NCBI GenBank assembly: GCA_013365325.1
Contig: JABVXV010000067.1
Span: forward strand, 186,532 to 250,531
Direction of reading: 5' to 3'
Source of the DNA: Dipetalonema caudispina
Lineage: Eukaryota; Nematoda; Chromadorea; Rhabditida; Onchocercidae
Length of the DNA: 64,000 bases
This document shows, piece by piece, positions 37,585-50,636 of this stretch (the stretch's first letter is position 1; each line of letters starts with the position of its first letter). The notes beneath the pieces are model-generated. The model did not search any database and was not told where the DNA came from. It saw only the letters and a program-made list of their open reading frames with translations. Made by a program: the position numbers and the translations under genes.

Positions 37585-38681
37585 CTGAAATAAAAAGAAA
37601 AAAAAATCACTTAAATTTGCTTCTTATCTTTCCAAATCTTCCAATAATCGATTATAAGCAGATTTTAGTAGTGCCATTTTCCCGTCCTAATGATGGTAAA
37701 GCCTAAGCTTCTTGGCTAAGCTTTCAAGCTGATTATTTTCCACTAAGAATAATATCACAGCCGTTGTTTCAAGTACGAAAATGTGTCCTTCTAATTGCAT
37801 GAATGACATCGGGAAAATCATTATTGTGTAATAATTTCTTATTAGTATAAATTTACGCTCATTTAAACTGTCCCAAAATAAATCATCAAAGTAATTTCTC
37901 CTTTAACAAATATGTTATATTGAAGAATTTGAGAATTGAAAATTTTTCATATAACATAAAAAAATTAATTTTATGTCCTAGGCCAAGCGATAACAGGAAC
38001 AAATTAGTCAAATCATTAATCATATCTATGCTTATTTCTATTTCGAAGAAGTTAGCAATAGGTATCAAAGCGCATGGTAATACACGTGTTCACGTAGTTC
38101 AATTAATAAGTTGAGGAAATAGATGACGTTGATCTATTCCTGTAAAGATCTGATTATTATAAATGTATTGTGCAACTCTGTTTGCAACAGAAATGCTTCC
38201 CGACGTGTTATCAATTGCTTTACCTTCTTTTCCTTCATTTTTCTTTATCGGTTATTTCTTAATTAACCATTTTGATGACAAATACTTCCAACTTTCTGTC
38301 TGCCCTTTCTTAGCTTCTGGAAAGCTACCAAAGAGAAGGTATGTTATCACAGATATCTATCCTTTACCCTTACAACACAAATCACATCATATCATCACGG
38401 TAGTATCCGTAAGTCGCAACGTGACATTGAACCACTTCCTATGTAATGATCCTTGCTACACAGCAAAGAGAGATCCGAAAATAAAGTTGAAGCTATTACT
38501 GATATTTCCTTTTTTCCCGAATTTCTTATACCACTGATATTATCATACAGGATGATTTAGTGTTGTTAACTTCATTGTTTTATCAAAGTTTCATTTGCCA
38601 CTTCTATTCTTTCATCTTAGCTCTAATAGATTTTCGCATATATCTTTGTGTTTTAACTAATTATGTTTTAGTTTCATATCA
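37585..38681. other. Spacer before ccz-1
   Basis: Contains several unconnected open frames on both strands (a 125-codon one on plus at 38163-38537), none with recognisable similarity. The last 20 bases hold a TTTTAG at 38666-38671 that could accept a spliced leader for ccz-1. Confidence 0.4.
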
Positions 38682-38705
38682 ATGGAACGGTTAATTAACG
38701 GATAG
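38682..38705 (+). promoter_or_regulatory. Short upstream ORF in the ccz-1 leader
   Basis: ATG at 38682 opens a seven-codon frame ending TAG at 38703-38705, five bases before the ccz-1 start codon. If the transcript begins at the likely splice acceptor (38671), this uORF would be translated first and could limit ccz-1 initiation. Inference only. Confidence 0.4.
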
Positions 38706-38710
38706 TGTGG

Positions 38711-41700
38711 ATGAATCCATCAACATTTTCCGGAAATTTCCTATTTAACAATCCGACAAGTGCGAAAAACAAGAGCAATGCCTGTCATTTCATCGATATA
38801 TTCGATTTTATCTTCGTTGCACATCCTGATTCCGGACGTATTGAAGGTAGAGAAAGTGAAAGAGTTTTCTATTTCAACAGTCCCAAAAATGAATCAGTGG
38901 AAAAGCAGGTGTATTCTTCATTGTTATATTTATCATTATTATTATTGTTTAAGAATTTTTTTCAGAAATTTTTGTAAGTTTTTAATTTGGCTGTTATTGG
39001 TGTACCTGAGAAATTTTGCGTTTGGAATTAAGTATCCAATTTTCAAGTCGATTTAAGGGATGGAGCAATGATAACATGCTATAGTTTTTCAGACACAGAT
39101 AACAGGTTTTGCGGAAGCGGTTGTTAATTTCACTGAAAATTTCACGGAAAAAAAAAACGAGTCGGAATTTCCATATCGTTATGTGAACACTTCAAAACAG
39201 TTGCATGTGTATATTCAAGTGGAATCTGAAAAATTTATTGTGGGAACCGGTATAAACAAGTGAGTATTGTTGTTTCCTTTAAGATGGAAACAAATCAAAT
39301 ACAAGATCCTAATATTTAATCGAAAACAATAATTCCATCAAAGTACAGGCAATAGGTGTTAAAATAGATGAAATGACAAATTTTAATGTAAGAGTCTTGA
39401 ATTTTTGTTTTTACATTATTATTTATTCACTTAACGGCGTTAGTGAATGACAATCTTTAATTATGCTTAGTCCGGTAGTAATTCGATTATTTTTTTTTCG
39501 CGAATATCTTGAGTAATCTGTTGAATGATTGCCAGCTTGTTAAGATAGCTCTTCCATTCAATATTCCCGAAAGAAAAGATTTCGCGTAATCAAATCGGAA
39601 ATTATGATCCTTTGACATGAACAACTTGATTATGATAATAACATACTTGTGATCATTGTATGATAATGCTTCAAGCTTATCTTAATTAAAGAAGACTGAA
39701 TTTGAATTGTCATAGTTGTAAGTGTTTTTTTCTGTTTTTTACGAAACCGTTATTTTAGAGAACTTAGTGTTAATGAGGATTACATTCTGCGAGGGTCAGC
39801 TATCAAGGCAGTGCTAATAACTGCTTACAAAATGTTTCGTCTCTTTTTTGGTCCATTCTCTCGACTTGTAGCAGGTAATTCTGCACATTTGAAGGATCGT
39901 TTGGAATATTTCTTCTCACGTTATCTCCCACAACTTCGTCTTCATCGTGTGAGTTACATTCCAAACCAAAGCACTGTTAAGACAATGATTATTAGGAAAT
40001 TGGCTAATCAATAGTGGATCAACTTTCGTAGAAATTCCGAAACGGATTATAAAAATTTCATTTCTTTAAGTGGTAATGAAGGGAGTCAGAATCGACCTGC
40101 ATTACTCTTCTTTTTTCTTACTGTGTCCTCTCTATGTAGTCTGAATTGTTATATTTTTACAGGGTGCTTTAATATTGTCTTTATTAATATGAAAAAACAA
40201 AGGGAAGAAATTAGTGGTCATATTTTAAAAAAGCTTAGATAATTTTTTCTTTTTCACCATTTAAAATATACATGTTATTTAACGATGTTGAATTTCATTG
40301 AAATAATACTCCTGTATCTTTTAATATCTAAATGTGTATAATTTTGCAGATGCCTTTGCTGGATATATTTTGTGGTGTTGATTATCTCTCGCTGGACAGT
40401 ATAAATTACTTGCGAATTGAGAACCTTTTAGATGACTTAGTCGAAGCTTTTCCTCAAATTTCGAAAACTGCATTCTTCTATCAGGAGCGCCTGATAACCT
40501 ACAATGTTTCCAAAACCGATTTACCTATACTTTGTCGATATCTTACTCAGCATCTTCTGAGCAGATCATTGAAAGAAGAACTGCAACCTGAAAAATGTAG
40601 CAGGTTTGCTCCTCCTTCTTATCATTTGTCTTTCAGTTTGGATTTTCTTTGAAAGCATGGACTGCTAAGTTATTTTTCTTACTAGACATTGACAAGGATA
40701 ATTAAAGGTGTAGCCCAGTCCCGCCGCTCTTTTAGACAAAAGAAAATTTCGAAATTAAAAAGTACTGAAATTATTGGGTTGCTTTAGAATGAGGTAGATT
40801 ATGATCCAGCTTTTGCTTGTTAGTTAGATTTTTGAAGGAGACCCACTGTGGCAGTTTAAGTAGCATCAGGACTTGCAGACACTGAAATCAGATTCCATCA
40901 AAGATGATTTTCAGAATAACATTTCATTTTTCTGTTCATATGCAATTCATAATTCTAGGAACGATTCAGTCCATCGGGGAAAATTTTTAACGGGTTTAGC
41001 GGTGCCGGCCAAAAATCCTTCAATCAACGATAAATGTGATGCGAAGTTACCTGTTGTTTATTTATGTGATGATAATAACGAACAAAGGCTTGTACCCTAT
41101 GAAATGGTAATTCCTTTATGTTATAAAAAAACGATGTACTATTCGGTAACAGTTTGATTCTCTTTTTTCTTTTAGATATTCTGTTCCATCAAATTATATA
41201 TGGTCATCAATCAGCAAATTTTTCTCTCCCATTGCAACTGATTATTTTGTCCTCTATATTCCTCTACATTTGTCTTTGTGCATTTATTATATTTCATCAC
41301 TATATTTTAATATGTTTACATTATTAATTAATGTTATACTAAGGGGAGGGACACTCTTCTTTAGCTTTACTTAAAAGTTTTCAATTTTCAAACTCTCTTT
41401 CAGTAAGTTCAAATTTTCTTGCTATTTAGATCGTTTATCGTGCTTTGAACGCTACAGTTTGCATGTTTATACAGAAAAGTATTGATATTCATTTTCTGCA
41501 AAGGTTAGATGACCATCTTGGACCGGAATTAACTGCATTAGCATCTCTCGTTGCTGAATCATATGGTACTTCGAATGATTTATCAAGGAAGGAAAATGAG
41601 TTTCATTTCGTGTATTTCAATCCGGAAAGTATGAGCCTTAAGACGAGTCTTACCGAAAATCTTGACTCTAGCCGCAGTTCAAATCTACCCACTATACCGT

Positions 41701-42122
41701 CTTCAGTGTACAAGTAAGTTGAGCGATTTCCGGAAAAATAGAGCAAAACTGCTGACAGAAAGAATGGAATGACATCTTTATCACATCCTTTCTTATTCCC
41801 AAAAGACAATGAAAACTACTTTGTATTTCCAAGTCATTTTTTCTTCCTTTCAATAAATTTTCAAGATTTTTAGAATCATTTTGATGTTTTTTAGTAGTTT
41901 TTTAGATCAGCTTGTGACGTATTTGATGAATTCCTGGAAAACAATGATTTTGGCGAAACATCAATCAAGTTAGATACTGACTGGTGGCTTATTATCAAGA
42001 AAGTAAACAAACGATTTTTGCTGCTTATATTACGAAGTGCTACACTTACTGCGCCGACTGAAGTGCAGCAATATGTTAATGATATTATCAAAATCAACTT
42101 CGATACTGTATTTTTATTTTAA
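38711..42122 (+). CDS. ccz-1: CCZ1, subunit of the MON1-CCZ1 Rab7 exchange factor
   Basis: CCZ1 with MON1 activates Rab7 on late endosomes and autophagosomes. Seven exons (38711-38908, 39093-39259, 39759-39948, 40350-40603, 40959-41106, 41430-41713, 41906-42122) join in frame to 485 codons, close to the 482 of human CCZ1. Matching landmarks in order: longin domain start FDFIFVAHP, GFAEAVVNFTENF, AYKMFRLFFGPFSR, PLLDIFCGVDYLSLD, HRGKFLTGL, LDDHLGPELTALASLVAE and the C-terminal KINFDTVFLF. The third (last) longin-type domain ends at the stop. The protein is shorter in the loop after FVYFNPES. Start chosen at the first ATG in frame; an in-frame GTG lies two codons upstream. It converges on the anks3 gene downstream. 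Confidence 0.97.
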
Positions 42123-43631
42123 TAATGATAGACTCCTCTGCTCGTTTCATGTGCCAATTTTTCATTCCACTTGAAGTATGGAAATCTGACATGTTGTCAC
42201 TTGCATGCTGTGTTTCTTGATTTATTCTCTGTGTCTAAAAGTGCAGAAGTACACAAAAAAATCAAGTTGTTCATATCAAAGGATTATAATTCGTAATTTG
42301 ATTATGTGAAATTTTTTCTGAGAATATGTATATAGAACACATTTCCCAGGAAGTTAAATATTATTCATTGAGAAAAGCTTATCTTCCGGGCTATGACATA
42401 GGTAGGTAAGAAATGTCCAATAGTATTGTTATTATCCGCTGTTTCCTTCATAAAAAACGAGAGACTAACCAATTGGCCCGGTCGAGAATGCAGCTCGAAT
42501 TGAAAAACAGACACTAAATAGCATCTGGAGATACACATTAGTATGTCAGTATTTCAAAACGTAAGTACGCTCAAATCCAGCTCAGCTTAACTAGTATGTT
42601 TATTACTTGCAATACTTCTAAAGATGATTACCGTGACTGTGGAAATACCGCTGTTACAAATATTACCATTTGATAGGCTTTGAAAGCAAAATTGTCAGCG
42701 ACACAAATTTATCTTTGTATTTATTCGAATAAAATTATAAAAGATAAACATATCGAAATCCAGTTCATTCAGAATAAATAACAAAATGTTTCCTATTGAG
42801 AAGCTTATAGATGAACATATAGCCGGGAAAAAGATAAAACAAAAAACAATTTCTTAGAAATAGCCGAACTTATCGAGGAATATGTCGGAAGAACTATGAG
42901 AGATTTGGTAGAGATTCGCAAATTAAATATTTTTAGAGACATATGATGATTCCTTCATGTTTTCCCTTTTTTTTTTCTAAAGATAACAGATAGTTCTACC
43001 AAAATTCACTACGAAGAAATATAAAGAAGTGCTGACTTCAAAAATATGTATATTAATATCGCATTTTATTGATCTTCTGCATACTTTTCCCTTGTTTTTT
43101 TTAAACGTTTGGGTATATTAATTTGAATCTTAAAAAGTCCTAAATGATTTGTATAGAAAAGGGCAATAGAAGAAAACATATTGAGCAAGTATCATCACTG
43201 TTGTGGGAGTTCCAGCATTCTCATCAAAATGTTGTCGATATTTTTGATTACCACAAGTACGTCTTTTTCCAAAGTACTGCCTGCATCATTTACTTGTCGA
43301 ATTTCCTGACAGAAAGTTTTTTAAAAAAATTAAATCTTAAATGTGAAAATTTAAGCGCAAATGGCTAGAAATGTATAATTAGTTAGGAAGTAAAGTATGA
43401 GGAAAAGTTGTCATTTCTCGACTATTCAATCAGTGCTAGGTTATTTGCACAGTGAAAGATAACATTCTGCGTAGTAACTTATCTACTAGAAATTTCGATG
43501 CCGTCCACTGTAATTAGTGATTAATCAAATGTAATTAGCGTGAACAGTGAAGGATTAATTACTTTATATGACAAGGTAATAACAGGTGACTATGGTCAAA
43601 AGACGATTTTTTCATCATTCCATATTTTTAA
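42123..43631. other. Spacer between convergent ccz-1 and anks3
   Basis: Holds a few peptide-like frames on plus, such as LEIAELIEEYVGRTMRDL (42851-42946) and one at 43144-43366, separated by stops and frame changes. They could be remnants of a lost gene. I cannot connect them by splicing, so none is called. Confidence 0.35.
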
Positions 43632-46600
43632 TCAATTCAACAAGTGGTTTGATGCACTAACTTGAAGCATAGCATAGGCTATTTTCCGTGAATGTCGACA
43701 AGCTTCCGAAATAGAATTTAGCGTTGAACGATGTTCGTTTAACAAATTTCGAGCTTGTTTTAATTCCTGTTGACATTCTGCTAAACGTTGTTGACATTCC
43801 ATTAGTTCATTTGTTACCTGTCAACAATTTTCCTTTTCTTCCGCAATTTATGCAAAAAAAAAAAAACTCTTAAAAAAGAATTTTTCATATGTCTCCTTGC
43901 AATGCTATTTCTTTTTTTTTGTTCCCATTCTTTCTTAAATAATTACAATAGAAATACGAATCAAACAAAATGTTTCCTTTCTAAAACGAATGAAAAATCT
44001 TCGAAATTTGAAGCAGAATTTAAATACATATTTCAAATTTAACTGAAAGTTACTAAAACGATTACTGCTACAACATTGGTAGTTTTAAACTAAGCAAGAG
44101 ATAATTATCAAGTAGCATTCTATATGATCAGTTTTCTTGTAATAACCTGCTGAGAATGTGAATCCGGTTGTCCTCTTTCCTTGGTATAAGGACTCGCGAC
44201 CGGTTTCGTATCATTTGTACAAAGAATAAGCGTCCCATCGATCCGATATTGCTGTATTACATTCAGCATTTTCTTGCGTGGGCCGAATGCCTAAAATTTC
44301 GTTGTTAAATTTACTAATAATCAAAGAAACTGAGGCACAAACTAAGTATAAGTTAAAATCATGGAGAAAAAACACGAAGGAAATCTGCAATATTTTAAGT
44401 TGTTTTATAGTTTTATTTATAATTATAAAATAAGGATACAAGCATACTTTGATGCCAATCTCCATAAGATCAGCATCGTTAAGCTCCAAAAATAAATTTA
44501 AATCGATATTTTCGGTTTCGAATATTTCAATGTATTTCTCCAATTTAAGCCGTGATAGTAATTCCGCTAATGAATTCACTTCCATTGCTTTTTTTTCTGT
44601 ACCGTTTTTCTTCTTTTTATTCTAAAAAGATCCTATAAATATCTATATTGCAATATATGAAATCAGAACTGGAAGTTCAAAAATTCAACGGTCCTGGATG
44701 TTTAGCGTTCTTAAGTCTGTCAATTACTATATTTCACAGGTAAAGTTTAGTCATAAATAAAAGATCAAATTAAACTCAAAAATTTTTAGACCAGAGTTTA
44801 AACGCAAATTTATGCTCGCATTCGGTTATTGTACAAATGAAAAAATTGCAGGCTCGTGTAATATTCAAAACTCTAATATCATGATTTTTAAATGATTGCC
44901 GTATCATCAAATTTATGTAATTTATGAATGCAATAAATTAAGACGATAGAATTATTGACAATTAAATAGGTTACCCGCGGAGGATCCTTCAAAATGGCGA
45001 TAGTTTTTGGATTGTCGAAAGCTAAAGCTTCACCATCTTCACCTTTTGCATTCTTTAATTTCGGATTTCCATCCTAAAATACACTGAATTCTTTAAGAGA
45101 AGCAATTTGAAATAAATTTAGCCAAGATAAAAGGATTTACCAGAAATCGTAAATGATGAATTCATCTTTTAGAAGACAGGTCATTTAATAGTCGAAATGT
45201 CGCCGAGGTTATGTTCAAACCTAACATCAGAATGATGACTTTTTCAAGATTACATTGAATGCAAAGTAAGGGTGCGCAATTTAATGCCACAGTGAGTGAA
45301 AGAATCGAAATTCCTAAAGAGTTGGTGATATCAACATTCAAATCTACAACCTATCCACTAGTTAGATTGTCAGTAGTTCGAAGATCCAATTTTCAGCATA
45401 GTATTATCGTAACTTGTTTGAAATTCCCAGAATATTCTTGCGGTATTTTGATCCTTTTCAAACATGCCAAATTGTCTTATTAGGATAAAGTGCAAGAGAG
45501 CAAGAGCAAATTAATTCTAGCAAGTTAGACATATGACAGTACATTTTACTTCTTCATTAGTCTACTAGAGACTGTTTGTAAAGTTTGTTTCATGATCAGT
45601 ACTGTTTGTATGGTTGTTGTCAAATTGATAAAAGAAAGATATTGAACAAGGAATTATTGAAAAATTCGAGAAAAGTGTTGTAGGAATATTTCTTTTCATT
45701 CTTCTCTTCAATGGAAATTTTGGTTAATAAGAGAACAAAATATACTTTTTTGACCTGTTAAAACCTGTTCAGCAAGAAGAAAAATTTATTCTTTCATTTT
45801 CCTCGAAATATTGATGTTAATAGCGGGGAAAAATGGAAAAGAAAGTTGAAATATGTGAACAGTATTGAGTAAAAGGTAACTTTTGAGGAATTTATTGAAA
45901 GATTAGCAAATTTGGAATATTATGAGAAATTTTCTATTGAAATTTTTTCTAAATTTCAACACTAGAATAAGTAATAATGAAGTACTTTCAATGTTCTTTC
46001 ATATGGATTTCATTGTGACAGTTAGTCATTGTGACAATAGGTTTAAGAAATATTTTACGTATAATAAATAGATAAGTAAATACTAACTGAATGATAAAGA
46101 GTTAAAATTACAAACCAATTTTATTTCCCAAAAAGGAAAAATGTTGCAGTGAATACCATATAAATAAACAACTGAAACTTATGGACCAATGAAACTATTT
46201 CATTTATCAATTTAATTTTAGTAAACATATTTTGTTGTGTTTAACTTATCTTCCATAAAAGATTAAGTAAAAAAATAAAGATGACAAACATACATTTTGC
46301 AATAATGCAAGTAGTGTAAGTTCGTGTCCAATGCAGCATGCAGTTAAAGTTGGTGTCATGCCATGCAAATTGGGAATGTTGGGATTAGCGCCATTATCCA
46401 GTAAAGCTTCTGCAATACTAGCCTGTGAACAAGCAGTTGCATAAGCTAGTGCAGTATCACCCATATTATCTTGTTTATCAATTGTAGCATCCTTTCGCAT
46501 TAATAATCGTACCTGAAAATAAAACACTTTTATTAAGCTTAGCTTCAAACTAAAGGAGACAAAGAATTCAGTAGCTTATCTTTGATTAGGTGGGGAAGGA

Positions 46601-47467
46601 TAATTACTTTTGAATTACTGCATTTTAAACCCTTTAATGATCAAAATTTTTCCATAGACAGAATCAGAATTCCCAAAGTTTTCATAGTTGTCGAATCATT
46701 CCTTCAGATACAAATTTTGACAATTCAATGGAACTTACAACAGCCAAATTTCCACATGTAGCAGCAAGCATCAGAGCCGTTTGTCCACTTGCATTGCATA
46801 AATCTACCCAAGCTCCTGATTTAAGCAGCAGTGCACAAACCGCTTCATGTCCAAGATAAGCGGCATACATCAATGAACTCCATCCGCTTCCATTCAAACG
46901 ATTTGCATCGAAACCCGTCTCTAACTGTGCCTACGAATAACAATTCGGTGTTCTGGAATATGAGGTCATCCAGACTATTATTATATCATAATAGTCTGGA
47001 TGACCTCATATTTCCCAGTGTTAGCTTCTTTCATAGTTGGTGTTTTAATTTTAACTTTTACCCTGATAAACAAATAATGCTTACAATATAATTCGGCATA
47101 ATAAAAATCAATTAAAATTAAAATACTTCAATAATTTGCATAGTTTACCTGTTTACATAATATCATGTTTACTTAGCAGTTTATTCTTACCTTATCATCA
47201 TTATCTTTTATCTTCTGGATCAGTATACATCTGATGAAGTTCTATGGGAAATAAAATGCTTACCTCAATCACAGGCGTATCTCCCATACTGGCTGCAGTA
47301 TAAACATCATACGGACTATAAAGAGCATCATCATATACCCGAGGAAGTTGTACCGGTGTTTGAGAAGTTTGCTCATAAGATTCAACCACATTTTTTACTG
47401 TTGTATTGTTATGAGATACTCGTGGTAAATCATCGCTAAAACGCACCGAACGTACTGCGCTTGCCAT
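43632..47467 (-). CDS. anks3: ANKS3-type ankyrin repeat and SAM domain protein
   Basis: ANKS3 is a scaffold that binds BICC1 and ANKS6 through its SAM domain in vertebrate cilia (family knowledge). Seven exons (47264-47467, 46739-46930, 46294-46512, 44975-45073, 44448-44621, 44147-44290, 43632-43817) give 405 codons, well below the 656 of human ANKS3. Ankyrin repeats run from about residue 55 to 235, with motifs WSSLMYAAYLGHEAV, QTALMLAATCGN and MTPTLTACCIGHE. A short basic linker with KKKKNG leads to the SAM domain at about 253-312 (LAELLSRLKLEKYIEIFE, LMEIGIKAFGPRKKM). A C-terminal coiled coil follows (about 345-395) containing ECQQRLAECQQELKQ. The large disordered region between ankyrin and SAM in vertebrates is almost absent. 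Splice phases are all 0. Start chosen at the ATG of MASAVRS. Confidence 0.93.
46957..47012. repeat. Perfect 25-bp hairpin in anks3 intron 1
   Basis: The left arm 46957-46981 (AATATGAGGTCATCCAGACT...) is fully complementary to 46988-47012, with a 6-nt loop. Pairing extends past the arms with a one-base bulge. It lies between the exons at 46930 and 47264. No transposon ends are visible. Confidence 0.95.
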
Positions 47468-49183
47468 AATTGACCTCAAATATTGATAAGAATATAAAAT
47501 GTCAATTTCATCATTTTAGTACATCCTTGTGTTTGTTAACATTTCTCAGTTTCTTTTTTGTGTTTTGTGGTGGTAAACGACTGATTGCACAGAAGAATGA
47601 TTATTATCAAATAAAAACAAAAACGCAGTATTTGTTAGGTTAAGAAATGGGGTAAAGAAAGAAAAAAAATGAAATTAAAGGTATGAATTAATCAAATTTC
47701 AATATATAAAACTGATTTTTTTTTTTTGTGAAATTTTGCAAAGTTTGAAAAACCATCAAATAGATCAGATAACAACCAAAAATAGTGTAAAGAAGATTCC
47801 TGATAAAATTCTTCATGCATGATATGATATGATATGATTAGTATACCAATAAATAAAGAGGTCAATTAATGAAATTGAAGTCCTTGATCCCAGAGGTATA
47901 TATCAAACAGTAAAATCTAAGGCATTCTTTAGTTCTAATTGCTGGTGAACAGTATGATATGAGTAATATAATTATAGATCAATAAAAGGAATTTCTAGAG
48001 TTTTCTTATTTGCATGGTAATGTTTGTTGTACAAACAGTTCGTCTATCATATCAATCTTATTCATACAGTTATATTTAATATACCTAATTGTGATTCATA
48101 ATCTTTATCCCTGATAAGTTTGATAAATCAATAATCTTGTCAGATTTATCATTTTGGTGGAAAAAACCATAAATTAAGACTTCTTTTACCAACTAATACA
48201 TATCTTTAAGGTACTACATAATGCCATTCGTAATGCCCCGATCCAGAAATGATTGGAATGCAATGAAGGGTAGAAAAGAATCGTCATCCTAACAGTTAGG
48301 TTTTTTACTATGCCATATTTAAAATTTTAACCGTCTTCCATTCCAATTATAGTGTTTTTAGAATTCGAATTTAAGAATTCTAATCTTCGAAATTACTGAC
48401 TTAATGACGTGATCGGCATACACACTTCACGTTTTTTTTTTTTTCAGTTGGTGAGAAGCTATAAATGCTTCAAATGTGCTATAAAGTTGGCTGAACTTTG
48501 TTTCTTACATTAACTTTTCTTACACTTCAATTTTTTGATTGTTAAATACGATAAAAGAAATACTAAATTCGGAATTGCAACTACTAGCTGAATTTTCGCC
48601 GAAATCTTTTTTTCTGGAAACAAATTTTATTTTGAATCTGAGTCAAATATTAATAAATTCTGATCTTAATTAATAAATTCAGATCTATTTCTCCTTCCAA
48701 GTTTAATCAGAAGGTACTTTCATGATAAGAATAGGTACCTGAATGGATTCGATGAAGCAAAGTTAACTAAGCATGTTGATGCAATAAGAAAAATTCTTAA
48801 TTACAGGTACAACCGAAAACTAAAATCTTTGTTCAGTTAGGAGCAATAACACAAAAGGTGAAAAGAAGAATTGGTTGTATACGAAGGATGATGGTCAAAC
48901 GACCTGATATCGTTTAAACATCAACAAACTCGTTCTTTTCTAGATGACGATCGTCTATTGACAGCCAAACTAACAATTGATACGTTCGTTACATAGTCAG
49001 AGAACGACAACTGCAAAAATCTGCCCTTAACAGTGAAAATCATCCTCAAATAGCATTTCTACGCTGATTTTTCCTGCTTTTTTTCATAAAAAAAAGCAAA
49101 AAAATCAACAATCAAATCCGGACCGGTTTTCAATATGAATCGTTGGATGCTCACAATTTTTCACTCCTCGTATAAATGCTTTT

Positions 49184-49185
<2 letters not shown>

Positions 49186-49240
<55 letters not shown>

Positions 49241-49242
49241 GA
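49186..49242. repeat. GA microsatellite
   Basis: About 28 GA units with one GG interruption near 49230. Confidence 0.95.
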
Positions 49243-49402
49243 TAAGTAAACGATTTCCCTGCCTGATAAAATATGATAAGGTCCTTCAAACTCAGCCTTT
49301 GTTTTCAGACAGGAAAGGTAGTTGAACATTAATGCTTTTCTTAGAATTTATAGATGACCTTCCATTTTAGATTCTCTCATTGTCTGACCAACTGTAGTTT
49401 TC

Positions 49403-49432
49403 GAGAGAGAGAGAGAGAGAGAGAGAGCGAGA
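49403..49432. repeat. GA microsatellite, shorter copy
   Basis: About 13 GA units, 160 bp from the first tract and with a C interruption near 49428. Confidence 0.9.
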
Positions 49433-50636
49433 TTCTATTTCTTCCACAATAAAATGAAATTTAACTATTAACAAATCCGAAATATTAACGTGTCACATTT
49501 CGGGATGATACCGAAACGACATGATTGCTTTCAATGTTCTAGCAAATCTGAAAGTTTATCATGTGGATAAATCTCGGAAATAATCGTAAAAGCACCACGA
49601 TAATCTGAAGTACGATGCCGTCAGTCGTTATTGGTAATGCAGCAGGTCGCATTTATCGAAAATATCACTAATATTTGTAGTGTTATCATTTCATAGATGA
49701 TAATTTTAGCTATCAGTTCATCATTATTAATGGTATTAAGTGATGATTACGATATAATTAGATGTTCTCTGAAGCGTTCAAAGAGCCGTTAACTAATGAC
49801 TGGCAAGAAAAAGGGAAGGATGAGGATGGTTATAAAGAACTGTGGATATGTTGATACTGTCTGACAAATGGAATCAGCCAAGCTTATCAATAACTCTACT
49901 AAGTATCTATCTAACAATGAAATTAGTAGGAAGTGCAATTGTAGTAATGCAATGTGATGTTATATGCAGCCAAGTGAAGAGTGCAGAATAAATACCATAT
50001 GCATATAGATAGGGATAGGTGTAGAATTACGAACATTTATCGCCCCCATACTTTGTTACCCAGTCTGACCTGATGTGACCCAACCCAACCTGATGACCCA
50101 CTAGCCGTACCATCTCAACAAAAGGAATCCCCACCCCTCCATTCTCGCCTCATAAGAGGGTACTACTGGTAACAGTTGAACGAATTTTAGTGGCTCTATT
50201 AAAATTCAGCTTTATGTCAAGAACGTACGATGAGTGGGTAGTGGGCGTGATTGGGGTCATGCGTTTTTTGTTGGCTCTCATTAGATTGGTCACTTACTCA
50301 TTGTTTTTCTATTATATCACCTAAGACTGGTCAAATTTCTCAAATTTCGTTAAAAATGAGTACATGCCACTTAATATTGATAGTTTACAATATAAATTTT
50401 CAATATCACTTGGAAACTTTTGTCGATTTAAGTAAAAGGCTTGCAATAATCGATGCACTACAAATACACGATATCTTGAATTGGTATAGCTTCTGATTCC
50501 TTTCTTTGTTTCAGATTTCTAAATTGTAGAATCTTTCAGCATCCTGGCTATCGCTGTATTATCGCATTCACTATATCGCAATTGTGCTCCTAGTACAAGT
50601 ATACAAGCATTATTCTTATCATCTACATTACCAATC

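Larger units (their letters stand above)
47468..50636. other. Shared upstream region of divergent anks3 and eif1ad
   Basis: The two genes point away from each other across 3.2 kb. A more GC-rich segment (about 50040-50160, with CCCACCCCTCC-type pyrimidine DNA) lies about 500 bp upstream of eif1ad and could be its promoter. Two GA tracts sit in the middle. No further gene was seen. Confidence 0.5.

Noticed and set aside
38163..38537. Plus-strand open frame of 124 codons before ccz-1
   Set aside because: Rich in Phe, Leu and Pro without domain pattern or supporting exons. A length like this is not unusual in low-complexity DNA.
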